Shown here one piece after another: positions 15,421 through 25,579 of a stretch of DNA of 64,000 bases (the stretch's first letter is position 1; every line of letters starts with the position of its first letter). The DNA is from Oceanobacillus kimchii X50 (GTDB taxonomy: Bacteria > Bacillota > Bacilli > Bacillales > Amphibacillaceae), in the NCBI RefSeq assembly GCF_000340475.1, contig NZ_CM001792.1, forward strand, positions 3,337,253 through 3,401,252. The letters are read 5' to 3'. Both the position numbers and the translations under genes were made by a program. Under the pieces are notes generated by a model. It was given only the letters and a program-made list of their open reading frames with translations, was not told where the DNA came from and made no database searches.

Positions 15421-16557
15421 TTACACATAATGTCTTGGTACCCGTTTACCAATAAGACACACTGTTTCATAATGAATTGTTTGCATTTGGTCAGCAACAA
15501 CATCTAACGGAATAAACCCTGCACTCTCATCACCAAAAATGGTTACAATATCATCTTTTGTTACGTCGGTCTGAACAGCAGTTACATCTATCATAGACTG
15601 ATCCATACAAATTCGCCCTACAATAGGACACTCTATTTCGTGTACAGTCACATGGCCTTTGTTCGATAACAAACGGGAAAAACCATCTGCATAACCAATA
15701 GGAAGTGTAGCTATTTTTGTTGTTTCCTTTGTCTCATACGTTAAGCCATAGCTAATAGGCTGATGAGGGGGAACTTCTTTTACGAGCACAGGCTTTGCTT
15801 TAAAACTCATCACTTGCTGTAAGGACATTATTTCTTTTAAATGTTGTCCTGGATATAACCCATATAAACTTATTCCGACTCGAACCATGTCCATATGCAT
15901 CTCAGGAAAGGCTATCGTGGCAGCACTATTACAGCAATGTTTGATTGGTATCGTATATCCTTCATTTTCTAAAGCCTCAATAATACCTTGAAAGGCTTCA
16001 AATTGTTTATATGTATACGCATCACTTTCACCATTATCCGCATCCGCAAAATGGGTGAAAATCCCTTCTACTTCTATATGTTCGGATTGGGATTGTAGCG
16101 ATGTCATTAGAGAAAGGACCTCATCGGAAGATCTTAAACCTATCCGACTCATACCACTATCAATTTTTATATGAACTTTTGCCTTTTTTTGCAAAGAATG
16201 AGCTGCATCCTTTATCGCCTCCAATGTTTCCGCAGAGTATACGGTGAGAGTGAGATCATGTTTAACCGCTTCTCTTACAGCGTGACTCGGTGTATAACCG
16301 AGTAATAGAATCGGAGCTAATATTCCAGCTTCCCGAATTTGAAGTGCCTCATCTATAAAAGCTACCCCAAGAAATTCCGCTCCTGCTTCTAAGGATCTTC
16401 GTGCTATGGGAACAGCCCCATGTCCGTAACCATCTGCTTTTACAACTGCCATCAATCTCGACTGTCCACGTAAATGATTCTTAAATTGACGTACATTATA
16501 AGTTAATGCATCGAGAGAAACTTCCACCCACGCATCGCGATAACTTGTTACTTTCAT
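15421..16557 (-). CDS. alr: Alanine racemase
   Basis: 378-aa PLP enzyme making D-alanine for peptidoglycan. The PLP lysine is K40 in VVKADGYGHG; the catalytic tyrosine lies in ISYGLTYE, and GRICMDQSMIDVT is a family signature. Length is normal. GGAGGT lies 7 nt before the ATG. B. subtilis has alr and a spore-related paralogue (yncD); the neighbouring sspH is compatible with either, and I cannot decide which this is. Confidence 0.92.
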   Translation of the reverse strand: MKVTSYRDAWVEVSLDALTYNVRQFKNHLRGQSRLMAVVKADGYGHGAVPIARRSLEAGAEFLGVAFIDEALQIREAGILAPILLLGYTPSHAVREAVKHDLTLTVYSAETLEAIKDAAHSLQKKAKVHIKIDSGMSRIGLRSSDEVLSLMTSLQSQSEHIEVEGIFTHFADADNGESDAYTYKQFEAFQGIIEALENEGYTIPIKHCCNSAATIAFPEMHMDMVRVGISLYGLYPGQHLKEIMSLQQVMSFKAKPVLVKEVPPHQPISYGLTYETKETTKIATLPIGYADGFSRLLSNKGHVTVHEIECPIVGRICMDQSMIDVTAVQTDVTKDDIVTIFGDESAGFIPLDVVADQMQTIHYETVCLIGKRVPRHYV

Positions 16558-16686
16558 TATCCTTACCTCCTACTACATCCATTCCTTAATGTGAAACAAC
16601 TATATAGCTTCAGATATTATTAAACCAATTATAGGAGAATTATTAATATCGTTTCAACTACAAATATCTATTGTACATACAACAAA

Positions 16687-16725
16687 AACCGCATAATCCT
16701 TCAACCATTTAGAATTGATGCAGTT
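16687..16725 (-). terminator. Terminator of the coiled-coil gene
   Basis: An 8-bp stem (AACTGCAT with ATGCGGTT on the minus strand, one G-T pair) is followed by TTTGTTG, 10 bases beyond the stop at 16735. Confidence 0.55.
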
Positions 16726-16734
16726 CTCCTACTA

Positions 16735-17463
16735 TTACACGTTTTGTTTTTCTTTCTTTTCTTGCATTTCTTCCTGCTTATCATCATTGTCCCCCGTCAA
16801 TTTAGTCAACATATACGCTACAGTAGATTCTAGTTTTTTAGACAAATAATTGGTCCGTTCATATATAACCCCACGAAAGTGATCCATTTGACGAATTACT
16901 TTTTCTAACAATGCTCCTTGACTTTCCAAACGTTCATGCACCTTTTCTGTCTCTTCTTCTTTTTCATTAAAAAGGCGTACGATTTCATGTTGCATTTGAT
17001 TTTGCTCTTCAAATTTTTCCGTGAATTCTCCATTCGTTGTTTGAATAGACTCAACGATTAGTTGTAAACTTTCTTGACTTCCCTTAATGTCTTGTAATTT
17101 GTTCGTTAGTTGTTTTTGGAATAACGATTCTTTTTGTAGTTGAATAGTAATCGATTGTTGCGTCTCTTCTAGAGCTTTAAGTTGGTGTAAAACATCTCGT
17201 TCCATGACCTGATGTTTCAAACTTCCCTTTTCCAATGCCTCTAATTGCTCGGTAATTGAAGACCAGTTTTTTTGTTGATCGTATCCTTGACCAGCTACTT
17301 GACGATTTAACCTTCGGATGGATTTCACAATAGAATGTTGGATTTCTTTCTGTTCCTTTAGAACTTCTGACATATGGCTTCGAATAAACACTTGTTGATT
17401 TGGTGCATTTAACTGCTCTTCACTTTTATAAACATTCTTGTTTTCATTCATATATAAACTCAA
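16735..17463 (-). CDS. Coiled-coil protein of unknown function
   Basis: About 242 aa, dominated by Glu/Gln/Lys heptad-like sequence across residues 35-210, for example LEALEKGSLKHQVMERDVL. No signal peptide or membrane helix. The acidic-basic tail ends QEEMQEKKEKQNV. The TTG at 17463 is chosen because AAAGGG lies 9 nt upstream; an ATG at 17451 has poor spacing. I do not recognise the family. A structural or scaffolding role is a guess from composition. Confidence 0.65.
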   Translation of the reverse strand: MSLYMNENKNVYKSEEQLNAPNQQVFIRSHMSEVLKEQKEIQHSIVKSIRRLNRQVAGQGYDQQKNWSSITEQLEALEKGSLKHQVMERDVLHQLKALEETQQSITIQLQKESLFQKQLTNKLQDIKGSQESLQLIVESIQTTNGEFTEKFEEQNQMQHEIVRLFNEKEEETEKVHERLESQGALLEKVIRQMDHFRGVIYERTNYLSKKLESTVAYMLTKLTGDNDDKQEEMQEKKEKQNV

Positions 17464-17572
17464 TGTTAGGCACCCTTTCAAATATTCTTAAAACTATCAT
17501 ATGCACGAGTAGAGAAATTGGACTACTATCCTATAAAAGAATAGGTGAATGCCTATAGTAAAAGCGAAAAAA

Positions 17573-17594
17573 CAGTGACAAGTTACAGTCACTG
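17573..17594 (-). terminator. Terminator downstream of the 99-aa gene
   Basis: CAGTGAC and GTCACTG form a perfect 7-bp stem with an 8-nt loop. Six T follow on the minus strand. Confidence 0.8.
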
Positions 17595-17651
17595 CTCGTT
17601 ATATTATGGGACATTATTTATAGTGGTGAATTAAATGTAGTAAATTTGAGG

Positions 17652-17951
17652 TTAAGTGTGATATCGGCGTTTATTTTGAAACTCCTTGAAGCTTTCTACA
17701 AAATCTTCTGGAGAGGTTTTGACAATATACGGATATACACCTTTCAACGTGTGTAAATACAACATTCCAGAATCTTTCCCTACAAAACGATATGACATAT
17801 CTAAGACATCATCAATTGGAAATTCACGATGTTTCGTCACAACCTTGTCATTATAGAGATGCATGTAGCGTTTCTCTTCGGTGTCTGTTTGTTGTAGGCT
17901 GCTCACTTGGCGTACGACCTTAACATACGGTTGTGATGCGATTAATTCCAT
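17652..17951 (-). CDS. Conserved hypothetical protein, 99 aa
   Basis: Beta-rich small protein: PYVKVVRQVSSLQ, MHLYNDKVVTKHREFPIDDVLDMSYR, and LYLHTLKGVYPYIVKTSPEDFVESF. The layout, a strand-rich core ending in a short helix, resembles a minimal LytTR- or PH-like fold, but I cannot place it in a family. It lies 15 bases downstream of the Spx-like gene and likely shares its transcript. The terminator follows. Confidence 0.7.
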   Translation of the reverse strand: MELIASQPYVKVVRQVSSLQQTDTEEKRYMHLYNDKVVTKHREFPIDDVLDMSYRFVGKDSGMLYLHTLKGVYPYIVKTSPEDFVESFKEFQNKRRYHT

Positions 17952-17966
17952 AAGTACCTCCAGAAA

Positions 17967-18377
17967 TTAATTCTCAGCTACTCGCAAATTATTCGTTTTC
18001 CATTGTAACCATTGATATTCCCTTGTTTGTCTTGGCAAGAATTGACGAATGTCCTCTTCATGATAACCTACTTGTAATCGTTTATCATCTACCATAATTG
18101 GACTGCGAAGCAATCTCGGATGTTCTTGGATAATCTCAAGCAGTTCCTGAAGTGGCAATGACTCAATATCAAGATTTAAGTCTTTATATATTTTCGAACG
18201 AGTAGAGATAATCTCATCCGTTCCTTCTACTGTCATTCTTAAGATATTTTGTAATTCATTTACTGTTAATGGTTCACGGATAACATTACGTTCTTCAAAA
18301 TCGATACCATTTTTGTGGAACCATTGTTTAGCCTTCCTTGTAGATGAACATGCAGCGCCATAAATTATAACTGACAT
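17967..18377 (-). CDS. Spx/ArsC-family RNA polymerase-binding regulator lacking the second redox Cys
   Basis: 136 aa, strongly Spx-like: ILRMTVEGTDEIISTRSK contains the Gly52 region that contacts the RNA polymerase alpha subunit, and LLRSPIMVDDKRLQVGY contains the conserved Arg near residue 92. Spx uses a CXXC thiol switch at residues 10-13; here it is C10-S-S-T13, so the disulfide switch is lost. Related CXXS/CXXT paralogues exist in Bacillaceae. It is likely a regulator of stress transcription, but not controlled by the usual intramolecular disulfide. Confidence 0.87.
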   Translation of the reverse strand: MSVIIYGAACSSTRKAKQWFHKNGIDFEERNVIREPLTVNELQNILRMTVEGTDEIISTRSKIYKDLNLDIESLPLQELLEIIQEHPRLLRSPIMVDDKRLQVGYHEEDIRQFLPRQTREYQWLQWKTNNLRVAEN

Positions 18378-18416
18378 TAATCATACCCCATTCTTTATAG
18401 TGAATTTTCTTACAAT

Positions 18417-19046
18417 TTATGATTTATACAACCCTTTTCGAAGCAATTCCATCTCAATACGAAAGTTTTCCATTGCTTCCTCATTGGAGAGATTGCGTGA
18501 GAATTTATCTACGAGATTTCGGAAAGTAACAGACGTCAGTATTTGCATTACGTGAAAAAATTCTTGATTGCCTGTTATATTTAGCTTATTTGAATCAATC
18601 AATCCGCTAATTCGGTCTAGTGCAGCTTCAACGTTACCGCCTACTGTTCTTTGACCGATAAATAATCCTGTAAATGAATCCTCAATTTCATGGGTCACAT
18701 TCATTAATGCATTTTGAAGAAATTTGAGATTATCTTCATTACTTAAATCCTCTAACAACATCTGGAACAAATTCTCCATAGTTTTAAAGATATCTCCACC
18801 ACTTTCTTCTAATGTAAAAAGAAAGTATTCACGACGTTTCTCCGTCTGCAGTTTCAAAAGATAATAAAAAGCATCTTCTTTATTCTCAAAGTACTGGTAG
18901 AAGCTTCCTCTAGCAACACAAGCACTCTTCACAATATTAGAAATGGAGGCTTGAGATAGCGGAACTCTAGAAAATTCTTTCTCTACTGCTTCCATTAATT
19001 TATTTCGTTTTGCATCCGGTAAATTGAAAAAGGTTACTTTTGGCAT
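18417..19046 (-). CDS. TetR-family transcriptional repressor
   Basis: 209 aa. Start at ATG 19046, seven bases after GGAGG; the frame extension to 19079 runs through the operator. HTH: ISNIVKSACVARGSFYQYFENKEDAFYYLL. The C-terminal domain is ligand-binding and unassigned. Three near-identical palindromes lie directly upstream (19071-19148), which implies strong autorepression. The divergent potABCD operon begins 310 bases beyond the last operator and may or may not be controlled. Effector unknown. Confidence 0.88.
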   Translation of the reverse strand: MPKVTFFNLPDAKRNKLMEAVEKEFSRVPLSQASISNIVKSACVARGSFYQYFENKEDAFYYLLKLQTEKRREYFLFTLEESGGDIFKTMENLFQMLLEDLSNEDNLKFLQNALMNVTHEIEDSFTGLFIGQRTVGGNVEAALDRISGLIDSNKLNITGNQEFFHVMQILTSVTFRNLVDKFSRNLSNEEAMENFRIEMELLRKGLYKS

Positions 19047-19070
19047 GTTACTTCCTCCAGCTTTCATATG

Positions 19071-19148
19071 TGACACCATGTCATGTTGTATAGTTTAATA
19101 TTAAATGACACCGTGTCATAAGTCAATAATAAGTATGACATCATGTCA
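19071..19148. promoter_or_regulatory. Three tandem TetR-type operators
   Basis: TGACACCATGTCA (19071-19083), TGACACCGTGTCA (19106-19118) and TGACATCATGTCA (19136-19148) share the palindrome TGACAY-C-RTGTCA. Centres are 35 and 30 bases apart, about three helical turns. They occupy the promoter of the TetR gene. From 19149 to 19460 I see only an AT-rich spacer with no convincing frame. Confidence 0.8.
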
Positions 19149-19460
19149 CTTTTTTCTATAAATGTGTCCAAAATATGACGTAGCCAAAGCTCTGGAACCT
19201 ATGTATAGCTTCCCCAATTCCGAAAATAATCATGCACCTTTTATACCATATACCCGCTCTAATAAAATATTTAACCTACAGATAAAAAAAGTAATTTCAA
19301 CTGTATACTTTTCATGTATAATTATTTCGAATCTGACTAAAACTTGCACTGTTTATAACTATATGTAGTTTTCATAATAATAATAATTGGTCAGTCAAAT
19401 CAGTATTCAAAAAAATATAAAATACTCATCTTGAACATCTAACAGGAGAAGGAGTTAGAA

Positions 19461-20573
19461 ATGGAAAATAATCAACCAATTATTCAATTTAAAAATGTCT
19501 CCAAACAGTTCGATAATGATCCTCTTGTCTTGGATCATGTCAGTTTTACAATAGAAAAAGGGAAGTTCTATACCTTACTTGGTCCTTCAGGTTGTGGGAA
19601 AACGACCATTTTACGTCTAATAGCCGGATTTACTGAAGCAACATCAGGGGACATCATTTTTGAAGGAAAAAAAATTAACCATATTCCAGCTAACAAACGA
19701 CCAATTAATACGGTCTTCCAGGACTATGCTTTATTTCCTCACCTCAATGTCTATGAAAATGTTGCTTTTGGATTACGTATTAAGAAATTTAAAAAATCCA
19801 AGATAGATGAAAAAGTCAAAGAAGCACTTTCTTTTGTCAATCTAGCTGGATACGAAAACCGTGAAATCGAGGATATGTCAGGTGGCCAACGACAACGTGT
19901 AGCAATAGCACGTGCGATTGTTAATGAGCCTGCAGTAATATTACTCGATGAACCATTATCCGCGTTAGACCTTAAATTAAGGTATCAAATGCAGTACGAG
20001 CTTCGTGAACTTCAACAAAGACTTGGGATTACCTTTATTTTTGTTACACATGATCAAGAAGAAGCTCTCGCGATGTCTGATGAGATATTTGTTTTAGATA
20101 AAGGAAAGATTCAACAGAGTGGCACACCAAATGATATTTATGATGAGCCGATTAACCGCTTTGTTGCTGACTTTATTGGTGAATCTAATATCGCTAAAGC
20201 TACAATGGTTGAAGACTACCTTGTTGAAATTGCAGGAAAACAATTCACATGTGTGGATATGGGAATGAATGCTAATGAACCTGTCGAAGTGGTTATTCGT
20301 CCAGAAGATATGGAAATCACTTCTGTAGAACAAGGGATGATTTCCGTTACTGTACACACGCAGTTATTCCGTGGTGTACATTATGAAATTACCTGTTTGG
20401 ATAACGAAGGGAACGAGTGGCTTGTTCAATCGACGAAAAAAGCAATTGTTGGCGAACAAATTGGATTGAGGTTTAATCCAGAAGATATACATGTTATGCG
20501 ATTTAATGAGTCCGAAGCAGACTTTGACCGTCGTTTAGATTCCTATTCAGAGGGAGAAACAAATGGAGAATAA
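19461..20573 (+). CDS. potA: Spermidine/putrescine ABC transporter ATPase
   Basis: 370 aa. Walker [10 protein letters not shown] near residue 40, signature [10 protein letters not shown], Walker [13 protein letters not shown], and a C-terminal TOBE regulatory domain from about residue 280. It energises polyamine import by PotBC with PotD. First gene of an operon with overlapping coding regions. GGAGAAGGAG precedes the ATG. Length is normal. Confidence 0.94.
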   Translation: MENNQPIIQFKNVSKQFDNDPLVLDHVSFTIEKGKFYTLLGPSGCGKTTILRLIAGFTEATSGDIIFEGKKINHIPANKRPINTVFQDYALFPHLNVYENVAFGLRIKKFKKSKIDEKVKEALSFVNLAGYENREIEDMSGGQRQRVAIARAIVNEPAVILLDEPLSALDLKLRYQMQYELRELQQRLGITFIFVTHDQEEALAMSDEIFVLDKGKIQQSGTPNDIYDEPINRFVADFIGESNIAKATMVEDYLVEIAGKQFTCVDMGMNANEPVEVVIRPEDMEITSVEQGMISVTVHTQLFRGVHYEITCLDNEGNEWLVQSTKKAIVGEQIGLRFNPEDIHVMRFNESEADFDRRLDSYSEGETNGE

Positions 20574-21366
20574 GACTCTTCGTAATTTATACATGTTACC
20601 TTATGCACTTTGGATTATCCTCTTCGTGATTGCACCGATTTTACTTGTTGTTTATTTCTCGTTCTTTGATATTGAAGGGAATTTCTCTTTTGAGAATTAC
20701 AAAAATTTCTTTACACCAACCTATTTGCAAATGACCTTAAATTCATTTTGGTATGCATTTCTAATCACATTAATTTCTCTGTTAATTGCTTATCCGACAG
20801 CTTATTTATTAACACGTACGAAACATAAGCAATTATGGCTTTTACTGATTATTGTACCTTCATGGATTAATTTACTATTAAAAGCTTATGCATTTATTGG
20901 TATATTCAGCACGCATGGTGCAGCAAATCATTTTTTAGAGTGGATAGGAATAGGATCGAGGCAATTACTTTTCACCGATTTTAGTTTTGTATTTGTCGCT
21001 GTTTACATTTTTATACCGTTTATGATCTTACCTATTTTTAATGCAATAGATAATTTAAATTCAAGCTTGCTATACGCATCCAAAGATTTAGGTGCTTCGA
21101 AATGGACTACATTCCGAAGAGTTATTTTTCCTTTAACAATTGATGGTGTGAAATCTGGATGTCAAGTGGTTTTCATCCCTGCGCTATCTCTATTTATGCT
21201 TACACGATTAATTGCCGGAAACCGTGTGATTACGCTTGGAACTGCAATTGAGCAGCAGTTTCTCGTCACCCAAAACTGGGGCATGGGAGCTACCATCGCA
21301 GTTTTTCTAATCATTATTATGGTAGGATTTATGGCATTAACATCGATACGAAGGAGAGGTGCGTAG
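20563..21366 (+). CDS. potB: Spermidine/putrescine ABC transporter permease PotB
   Basis: 267 aa with six membrane helices and the EAA-type loop [22 protein letters not shown] that docks on the ATPase. It overlaps potA by 11 bases. With PotC it forms the channel for polyamine import. Confidence 0.93.
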   Translation: MENKTLRNLYMLPYALWIILFVIAPILLVVYFSFFDIEGNFSFENYKNFFTPTYLQMTLNSFWYAFLITLISLLIAYPTAYLLTRTKHKQLWLLLIIVPSWINLLLKAYAFIGIFSTHGAANHFLEWIGIGSRQLLFTDFSFVFVAVYIFIPFMILPIFNAIDNLNSSLLYASKDLGASKWTTFRRVIFPLTIDGVKSGCQVVFIPALSLFMLTRLIAGNRVITLGTAIEQQFLVTQNWGMGATIAVFLIIIMVGFMALTSIRRRGA

Positions 21367-21367
21367 T

Positions 21368-22171
21368 ATGGAGAATAAATCCTCTTCATTCGCTAATATC
21401 TTTTTAATCATTGTATTTTTCATTTTATATGCACCAATATTTTATTTAATCTTTTATTCATTCAATAGTGGCGGAACGATGAGCGACTTTGAAGGTTTTA
21501 CTTTTGACTGGTACAGAGAATTATTCCAAGACACTCGCTTATTGATTATTGTGCTTAATACCCTCGTAATTGCACTCTTGTCTGCACTTATTGCAACAAT
21601 AATTGGTGTTTTGGGCGCAATCAGCATTCGATCTTATAAAAAAAGACGAACTCGGAATTCTCTTTTATCATTAAATAATGTGCTTATTGTAAGTCCTGAT
21701 GTAATTATTGGTGCTAGCTTTTTAATTTTATTTACATTGGCTGGAATTCAGTTAGGATTTTATTCCGTCCTCCTATCTCATATCGCTTTTAGTATACCTA
21801 TTGTTGTGTTAATGGTACTTCCTAAACTTCTTGAGATGAGTTCTTCATTAGAAGATGCTGCTCGTGATTTAGGAGCAAGTAATTGGAACGTCCTGACAAA
21901 AGTTACGCTACCTTATATTTCGCCAGGTATTTTTGCTGGATTTTTCATGGCGTTAACTTATTCACTTGATGATTTTGCAGTAACTTTCTTTGTAACTGGT
22001 AATGGATTTACCACTCTGTCTGTTGAAATATATTCATTAGCTAGACGAGGAATATCGCTTAATATTAACGCTTTATCTACCATTATGTTTTTCGTAACAA
22101 TACTTCTCGTAATTGTTTATTACTATCTTACACAACGTAGTGGAACAAAAGGAGTTGGCTTGAGACGATGA
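21368..22171 (+). CDS. potC: Spermidine/putrescine ABC transporter permease PotC
   Basis: 267 aa with six membrane helices and the EAA loop DAARDLGASNWNVLTKVTLPYI. The ATG at 21368 is preferred over the GTG at 21359, because AAGGAGAGG would abut the GTG. It begins one base past the potB stop and overlaps potD by four bases. Confidence 0.93.
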   Translation: MENKSSSFANIFLIIVFFILYAPIFYLIFYSFNSGGTMSDFEGFTFDWYRELFQDTRLLIIVLNTLVIALLSALIATIIGVLGAISIRSYKKRRTRNSLLSLNNVLIVSPDVIIGASFLILFTLAGIQLGFYSVLLSHIAFSIPIVVLMVLPKLLEMSSSLEDAARDLGASNWNVLTKVTLPYISPGIFAGFFMALTYSLDDFAVTFFVTGNGFTTLSVEIYSLARRGISLNINALSTIMFFVTILLVIVYYYLTQRSGTKGVGLRR

Positions 22172-23244
22172 AATCTATCATGCGATCATTTATTGCAATA
22201 CTCGTTGTTTCGATTGTTTTACTTATAATGATTAATCGCCTCAATGCTGCACAAGGGTTTTCCGGTGATAATACGTTAACTGTATACAATTGGGGAGATT
22301 ATATCGACGAAGAACTAATTAGTCAATTTGAGGAAGAAACTGGCATTACCATTGTATATGAAACATTCGATTCCAATGAAGCGATGATGACAAAAATTCA
22401 ACAAGGTGGTACGACATATGATGTTGCAGTACCATCTGAATATATGGTGCAAAAAATGGTGGAGGAAGATTTACTAATTGAATTAGACCATTCCAAACTT
22501 TCAAACCTGAGTAATTTAGACGAACGTTTTATGAATTTACCATTCGATCCAAATAACCAATATTCGGTTCCATATTTTTGGGGAACAGTTGGAATTGTAT
22601 TTAACACAACTCTTTTGCCAGAAGGTATGAAACTAACAGGCTGGCATGACTTATGGGACCCTTCGTTAGAAAATCAAATTTTACTAATCGATGGCGCTCG
22701 TGAAATTATCGGTATGGGATTAAACTCATTAGGTTATTCCTTGAACGACACTAATCCTGACCATCTCTATCAAGCATTAGAAAGGTTAGAGGGGCTTACT
22801 CCAAATGTTCGAGCAATAGTTGGTGATGAAAATAAAATGTTAATGGCAAATAACGAAGCCACAATTGCTGTTGGTTGGTCTGGTGATGCCGCAGATATCA
22901 TGGGAGAAAATGAAGCAATCGACTACGTGGTACCGGAAGAGGGGTCCAACCTCTGGTTCGATAACTTTGTCATTCCAAAAACCGCACAAAATATAGATGG
23001 TGCACACGAATTTATTAACTTTATGTTAGATGCAGAAGTAGCTGCCCAAAATACAGAGTATGTTAGTTACTCTACACCAAATAAAGAAGCACTACAGTTC
23101 ATGCCGAAAGAGATGGTAGAAGACGAACGATTCTATCCTAATCCAGAATTAACCGACCGCTTAGAGGTATACGAAAACTTGGGGCAAAGCAACTTAGCTT
23201 TTTATAATGAATTGTTCTTACAATTTAAGATGTATCGGAAATAA
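22168..23244 (+). CDS. potD: Polyamine-binding protein PotD, signal-anchor form
   Basis: 358-aa extracytoplasmic solute-binding protein. The mature part starts with the PotD signature LTVYNWGDYIDEELI. Residues 5-24 form a hydrophobic segment, but no lipobox cysteine follows (INRLNAAQGF), so the protein is probably held by an uncleaved helix or released, not lipidated. Start overlaps potC as ATGA. Substrate (spermidine/putrescine) is by homology. Confidence 0.9.
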   Translation: MKSIMRSFIAILVVSIVLLIMINRLNAAQGFSGDNTLTVYNWGDYIDEELISQFEEETGITIVYETFDSNEAMMTKIQQGGTTYDVAVPSEYMVQKMVEEDLLIELDHSKLSNLSNLDERFMNLPFDPNNQYSVPYFWGTVGIVFNTTLLPEGMKLTGWHDLWDPSLENQILLIDGAREIIGMGLNSLGYSLNDTNPDHLYQALERLEGLTPNVRAIVGDENKMLMANNEATIAVGWSGDAADIMGENEAIDYVVPEEGSNLWFDNFVIPKTAQNIDGAHEFINFMLDAEVAAQNTEYVSYSTPNKEALQFMPKEMVEDERFYPNPELTDRLEVYENLGQSNLAFYNELFLQFKMYRK

Positions 23245-23463
23245 GGCTACTACCAAAGAAGATGCTTAGAAACATGCTTTTGTCTATTCAGTTCAAGAGC
23301 ATGTTAATGGCTTTTAGAGATCACTAAACGAGATTTTTTATTCCCTTATTTGTTTGGGTTTCTTCGTGAGTTTGGACTTTAGAGTCGCTCTATTCCCTAA
23401 AAAACTAATGTGATTCTTCTTCCTTGTATTGGGTTTTACAATTGCTCTATAAACTTTCAAATG

Positions 23464-23511
23464 AAAAATCCCCTTGAGGAAAAATCAACATTTTCCTCAA
23501 GGGGATTTTTT
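23464..23511. terminator. Strong bidirectional terminator between potD and htpG
   Basis: A perfect 20-bp stem, bases 23465-23484 with 23491-23510, encloses a 6-nt loop. A and T tracts are at the base. It serves both the plus-strand pot operon and the minus-strand htpG gene. A weaker stem, AACATGCT with AGCATGTT (23271-23305), lies right after potD. The rest of 23245-23547 holds nothing evident. Confidence 0.93.
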
Positions 23512-23547
23512 AACTGCCGGAGCATTGACTCAGACAACTTTTTCCCT

Positions 23548-25425
23548 TCATACCATTACTTTACAAATGTCATTTGTGAATTCTACTGGATCATTAATTG
23601 GCAATCCTTCAATAAGAAGTGCTTGATTATATAAAAGATTGGTATATAGTTTTAACTTTTCATCATCATTACCTTGCGCTGATTTTAAGGATTGGAAAAT
23701 ATCGTGATTTACATTAATCTCCAATACTTTATCAGCCTGGATTTGCTGATCATCTGGCATTGCATTAATAATTTTCTCCATTTCAAGGGAGATCTCACCA
23801 TCTGCAGTCAACACGACTGGATGTGATTTCAAGCGCTTTGAAGCACGTACATCTTTTACTTTGTCAGATAATACTTCTTTCATCGCTGCAAATAATTCTG
23901 CATTATCGTTATTTTCCTGTTCGTTTTCTTCTTTCTCATCTTCTTCGATACCTAGATCTCCACTTGATACCGAACGGAATTCTTTTTCATCATAATTCAT
24001 GAGCATTTTGATGGCGAATTCATCAATTTCATCTGTAAAGTAAAGAATTTCATAGCCTTTATCTGCAACTAATTCTGTTTGTGGGAGTTTTTCAATTCGA
24101 TCTCTTGAATCACCTGTAGCATAATAAATATACTTTTGATCTTCCGGCATACGGGAAACATATTCTTCAAGCGTTACTAGTTTTTTCTCTGTTGAAGAAT
24201 AAAATAGAAGTAAATCTTTTAACTCATCTTTGTTTTGACCGTAATCGCTATAAACACCAAATTTAATTTGTTGACCGAATGCATCAAAGAATTTTTCATA
24301 GCTTTCACGTTCATCACGTAAAAGACTTACTAGCTGTTGTTTTACTTTTTTCTTAATATTTTTAGCAATAAGCTTCAATTGACGATCATGTTGTAGCATT
24401 TCACGAGAGATATTAAGAGAAAGATCTTCCGAATCTACCATTCCTTTAACAAAACTAAAGTAATCCGGAAGTAAGTCAGCACATTTATCCATAATTAATA
24501 CTCCGTTAGAATAAAGCTCAAGTCCTTTCTCATAATCACGTGTGTAGTAATTAAATGGTGCACTTTCTGGAATAAATAGAATAGCATTATAACGAATAGA
24601 ACCATCCACATTGATGTGTACATGTTTAAGCGGCTTATCAAACCCATAACGTTTCTCCTGGTAGAAATTCGTATAGTCATCATCACTTAATTCGCTCTTA
24701 TTCTTCTTCCAGATAGGAACCATCGTATTGATTGTTTGTTCTTCTATTACATCTTCATATTCGTCTTCAGATCCTTCTTTCAACTTACTTTCGGTTACAT
24801 CCATTTTGATTGGGTAACGAATAAAATCAGAATACTTTTTAATGATTTGTTGTAACGTAAATGTCTCTAAAAATTCGTCATAAGTTTCTTCTTCTTGGTT
24901 TTCTTTAATATACAATGTAATCGTTGTTCCAGTATCTTGCTTGTCCACTTCTGTAATAGAATATCCATCAGACCCTTTGGATTCCCATTTAAATGCTACA
25001 TCACTGTCAATGGATTTCGTTACTACTTCTACTTTATCTGCTACCATAAACGCAGCATAGAAACCAACCCCGAATTGTCCTATGATATCATGTCCATCTT
25101 TAATTTCATTCTCTGATTTAAATGTATGTGAACCACTTTTTGCGATAACACCGAGATTATTTTCTAATTCTTCTTGTGTCATACCAATTCCTGTGTCTAC
25201 AATCGTTAATGTGCGTTCCTCTTTATTGGGAGTAATTTTTATATAGTAGTTGTCCACATCAAATGACAAGGAATCATCGGTCAATGCTTTATAGTAAATC
25301 TTATCTATCGCATCACTTGCATTAGAAATTAATTCACGCAAGAACACTTCGCGCTGTGAATAAATAGAGTTAATCACCATATCTAATAGTTTTTGTGACT
25401 CGGCTTTAAATTTACGTTTTCCCAT
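23548..25425 (-). CDS. htpG: Hsp90-family molecular chaperone HtpG
   Basis: 625-aa cytosolic chaperone. The GHKL ATPase domain has [20 protein letters not shown] and [17 protein letters not shown]; middle and C-terminal dimerisation domains follow, including [15 protein letters not shown] precedes the ATG. A perfect CIRCE element lies 26 bases upstream of the start, so HrcA should repress it; this differs from B. subtilis, where htpG is outside the HrcA regulon. Confidence 0.96.
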   Translation of the reverse strand: MGKRKFKAESQKLLDMVINSIYSQREVFLRELISNASDAIDKIYYKALTDDSLSFDVDNYYIKITPNKEERTLTIVDTGIGMTQEELENNLGVIAKSGSHTFKSENEIKDGHDIIGQFGVGFYAAFMVADKVEVVTKSIDSDVAFKWESKGSDGYSITEVDKQDTGTTITLYIKENQEEETYDEFLETFTLQQIIKKYSDFIRYPIKMDVTESKLKEGSEDEYEDVIEEQTINTMVPIWKKNKSELSDDDYTNFYQEKRYGFDKPLKHVHINVDGSIRYNAILFIPESAPFNYYTRDYEKGLELYSNGVLIMDKCADLLPDYFSFVKGMVDSEDLSLNISREMLQHDRQLKLIAKNIKKKVKQQLVSLLRDERESYEKFFDAFGQQIKFGVYSDYGQNKDELKDLLLFYSSTEKKLVTLEEYVSRMPEDQKYIYYATGDSRDRIEKLPQTELVADKGYEILYFTDEIDEFAIKMLMNYDEKEFRSVSSGDLGIEEDEKEENEQENNDNAELFAAMKEVLSDKVKDVRASKRLKSHPVVLTADGEISLEMEKIINAMPDDQQIQADKVLEINVNHDIFQSLKSAQGNDDEKLKLYTNLLYNQALLIEGLPINDPVEFTNDICKVMV

Positions 25426-25450
25426 AATAACATCTCCTTTATTTCTGCAT

Positions 25451-25477
25451 TTAGCACTCTGTGCTAACGAGTGCTAA
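25451..25477 (-). promoter_or_regulatory. Perfect CIRCE element (HrcA operator)
   Basis: TTAGCACTC, nine bases, then GAGTGCTAA: both 9-bp arms match the CIRCE consensus exactly. It lies just downstream of a likely transcription start and upstream of the htpG ribosome site, the standard HrcA position. Confidence 0.96.
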
Positions 25478-25488
25478 CCCCTATATTT

Positions 25489-25517
25489 TTAATAACACAT
25501 CCACATTTTTCTGTCAA
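25489..25517 (-). promoter_or_regulatory. Sigma-A promoter of htpG
   Basis: On the minus strand TTGACA (25512-25517) is followed after 17 bases by TATTAA (25489-25494). Transcription would start near 25482, directly before CIRCE. Confidence 0.7.
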
Positions 25518-25579
25518 TATCATTGGCATTAGAAATAGCTTAGCCTGTATAATAGATGCCAACATGAGGAGGGATAAAA

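Noticed and set aside
19162..19368. 68-codon frame between TetR and potA
   Set aside because: No ribosome site and no protein-like pattern; it lies in AT-rich spacer.
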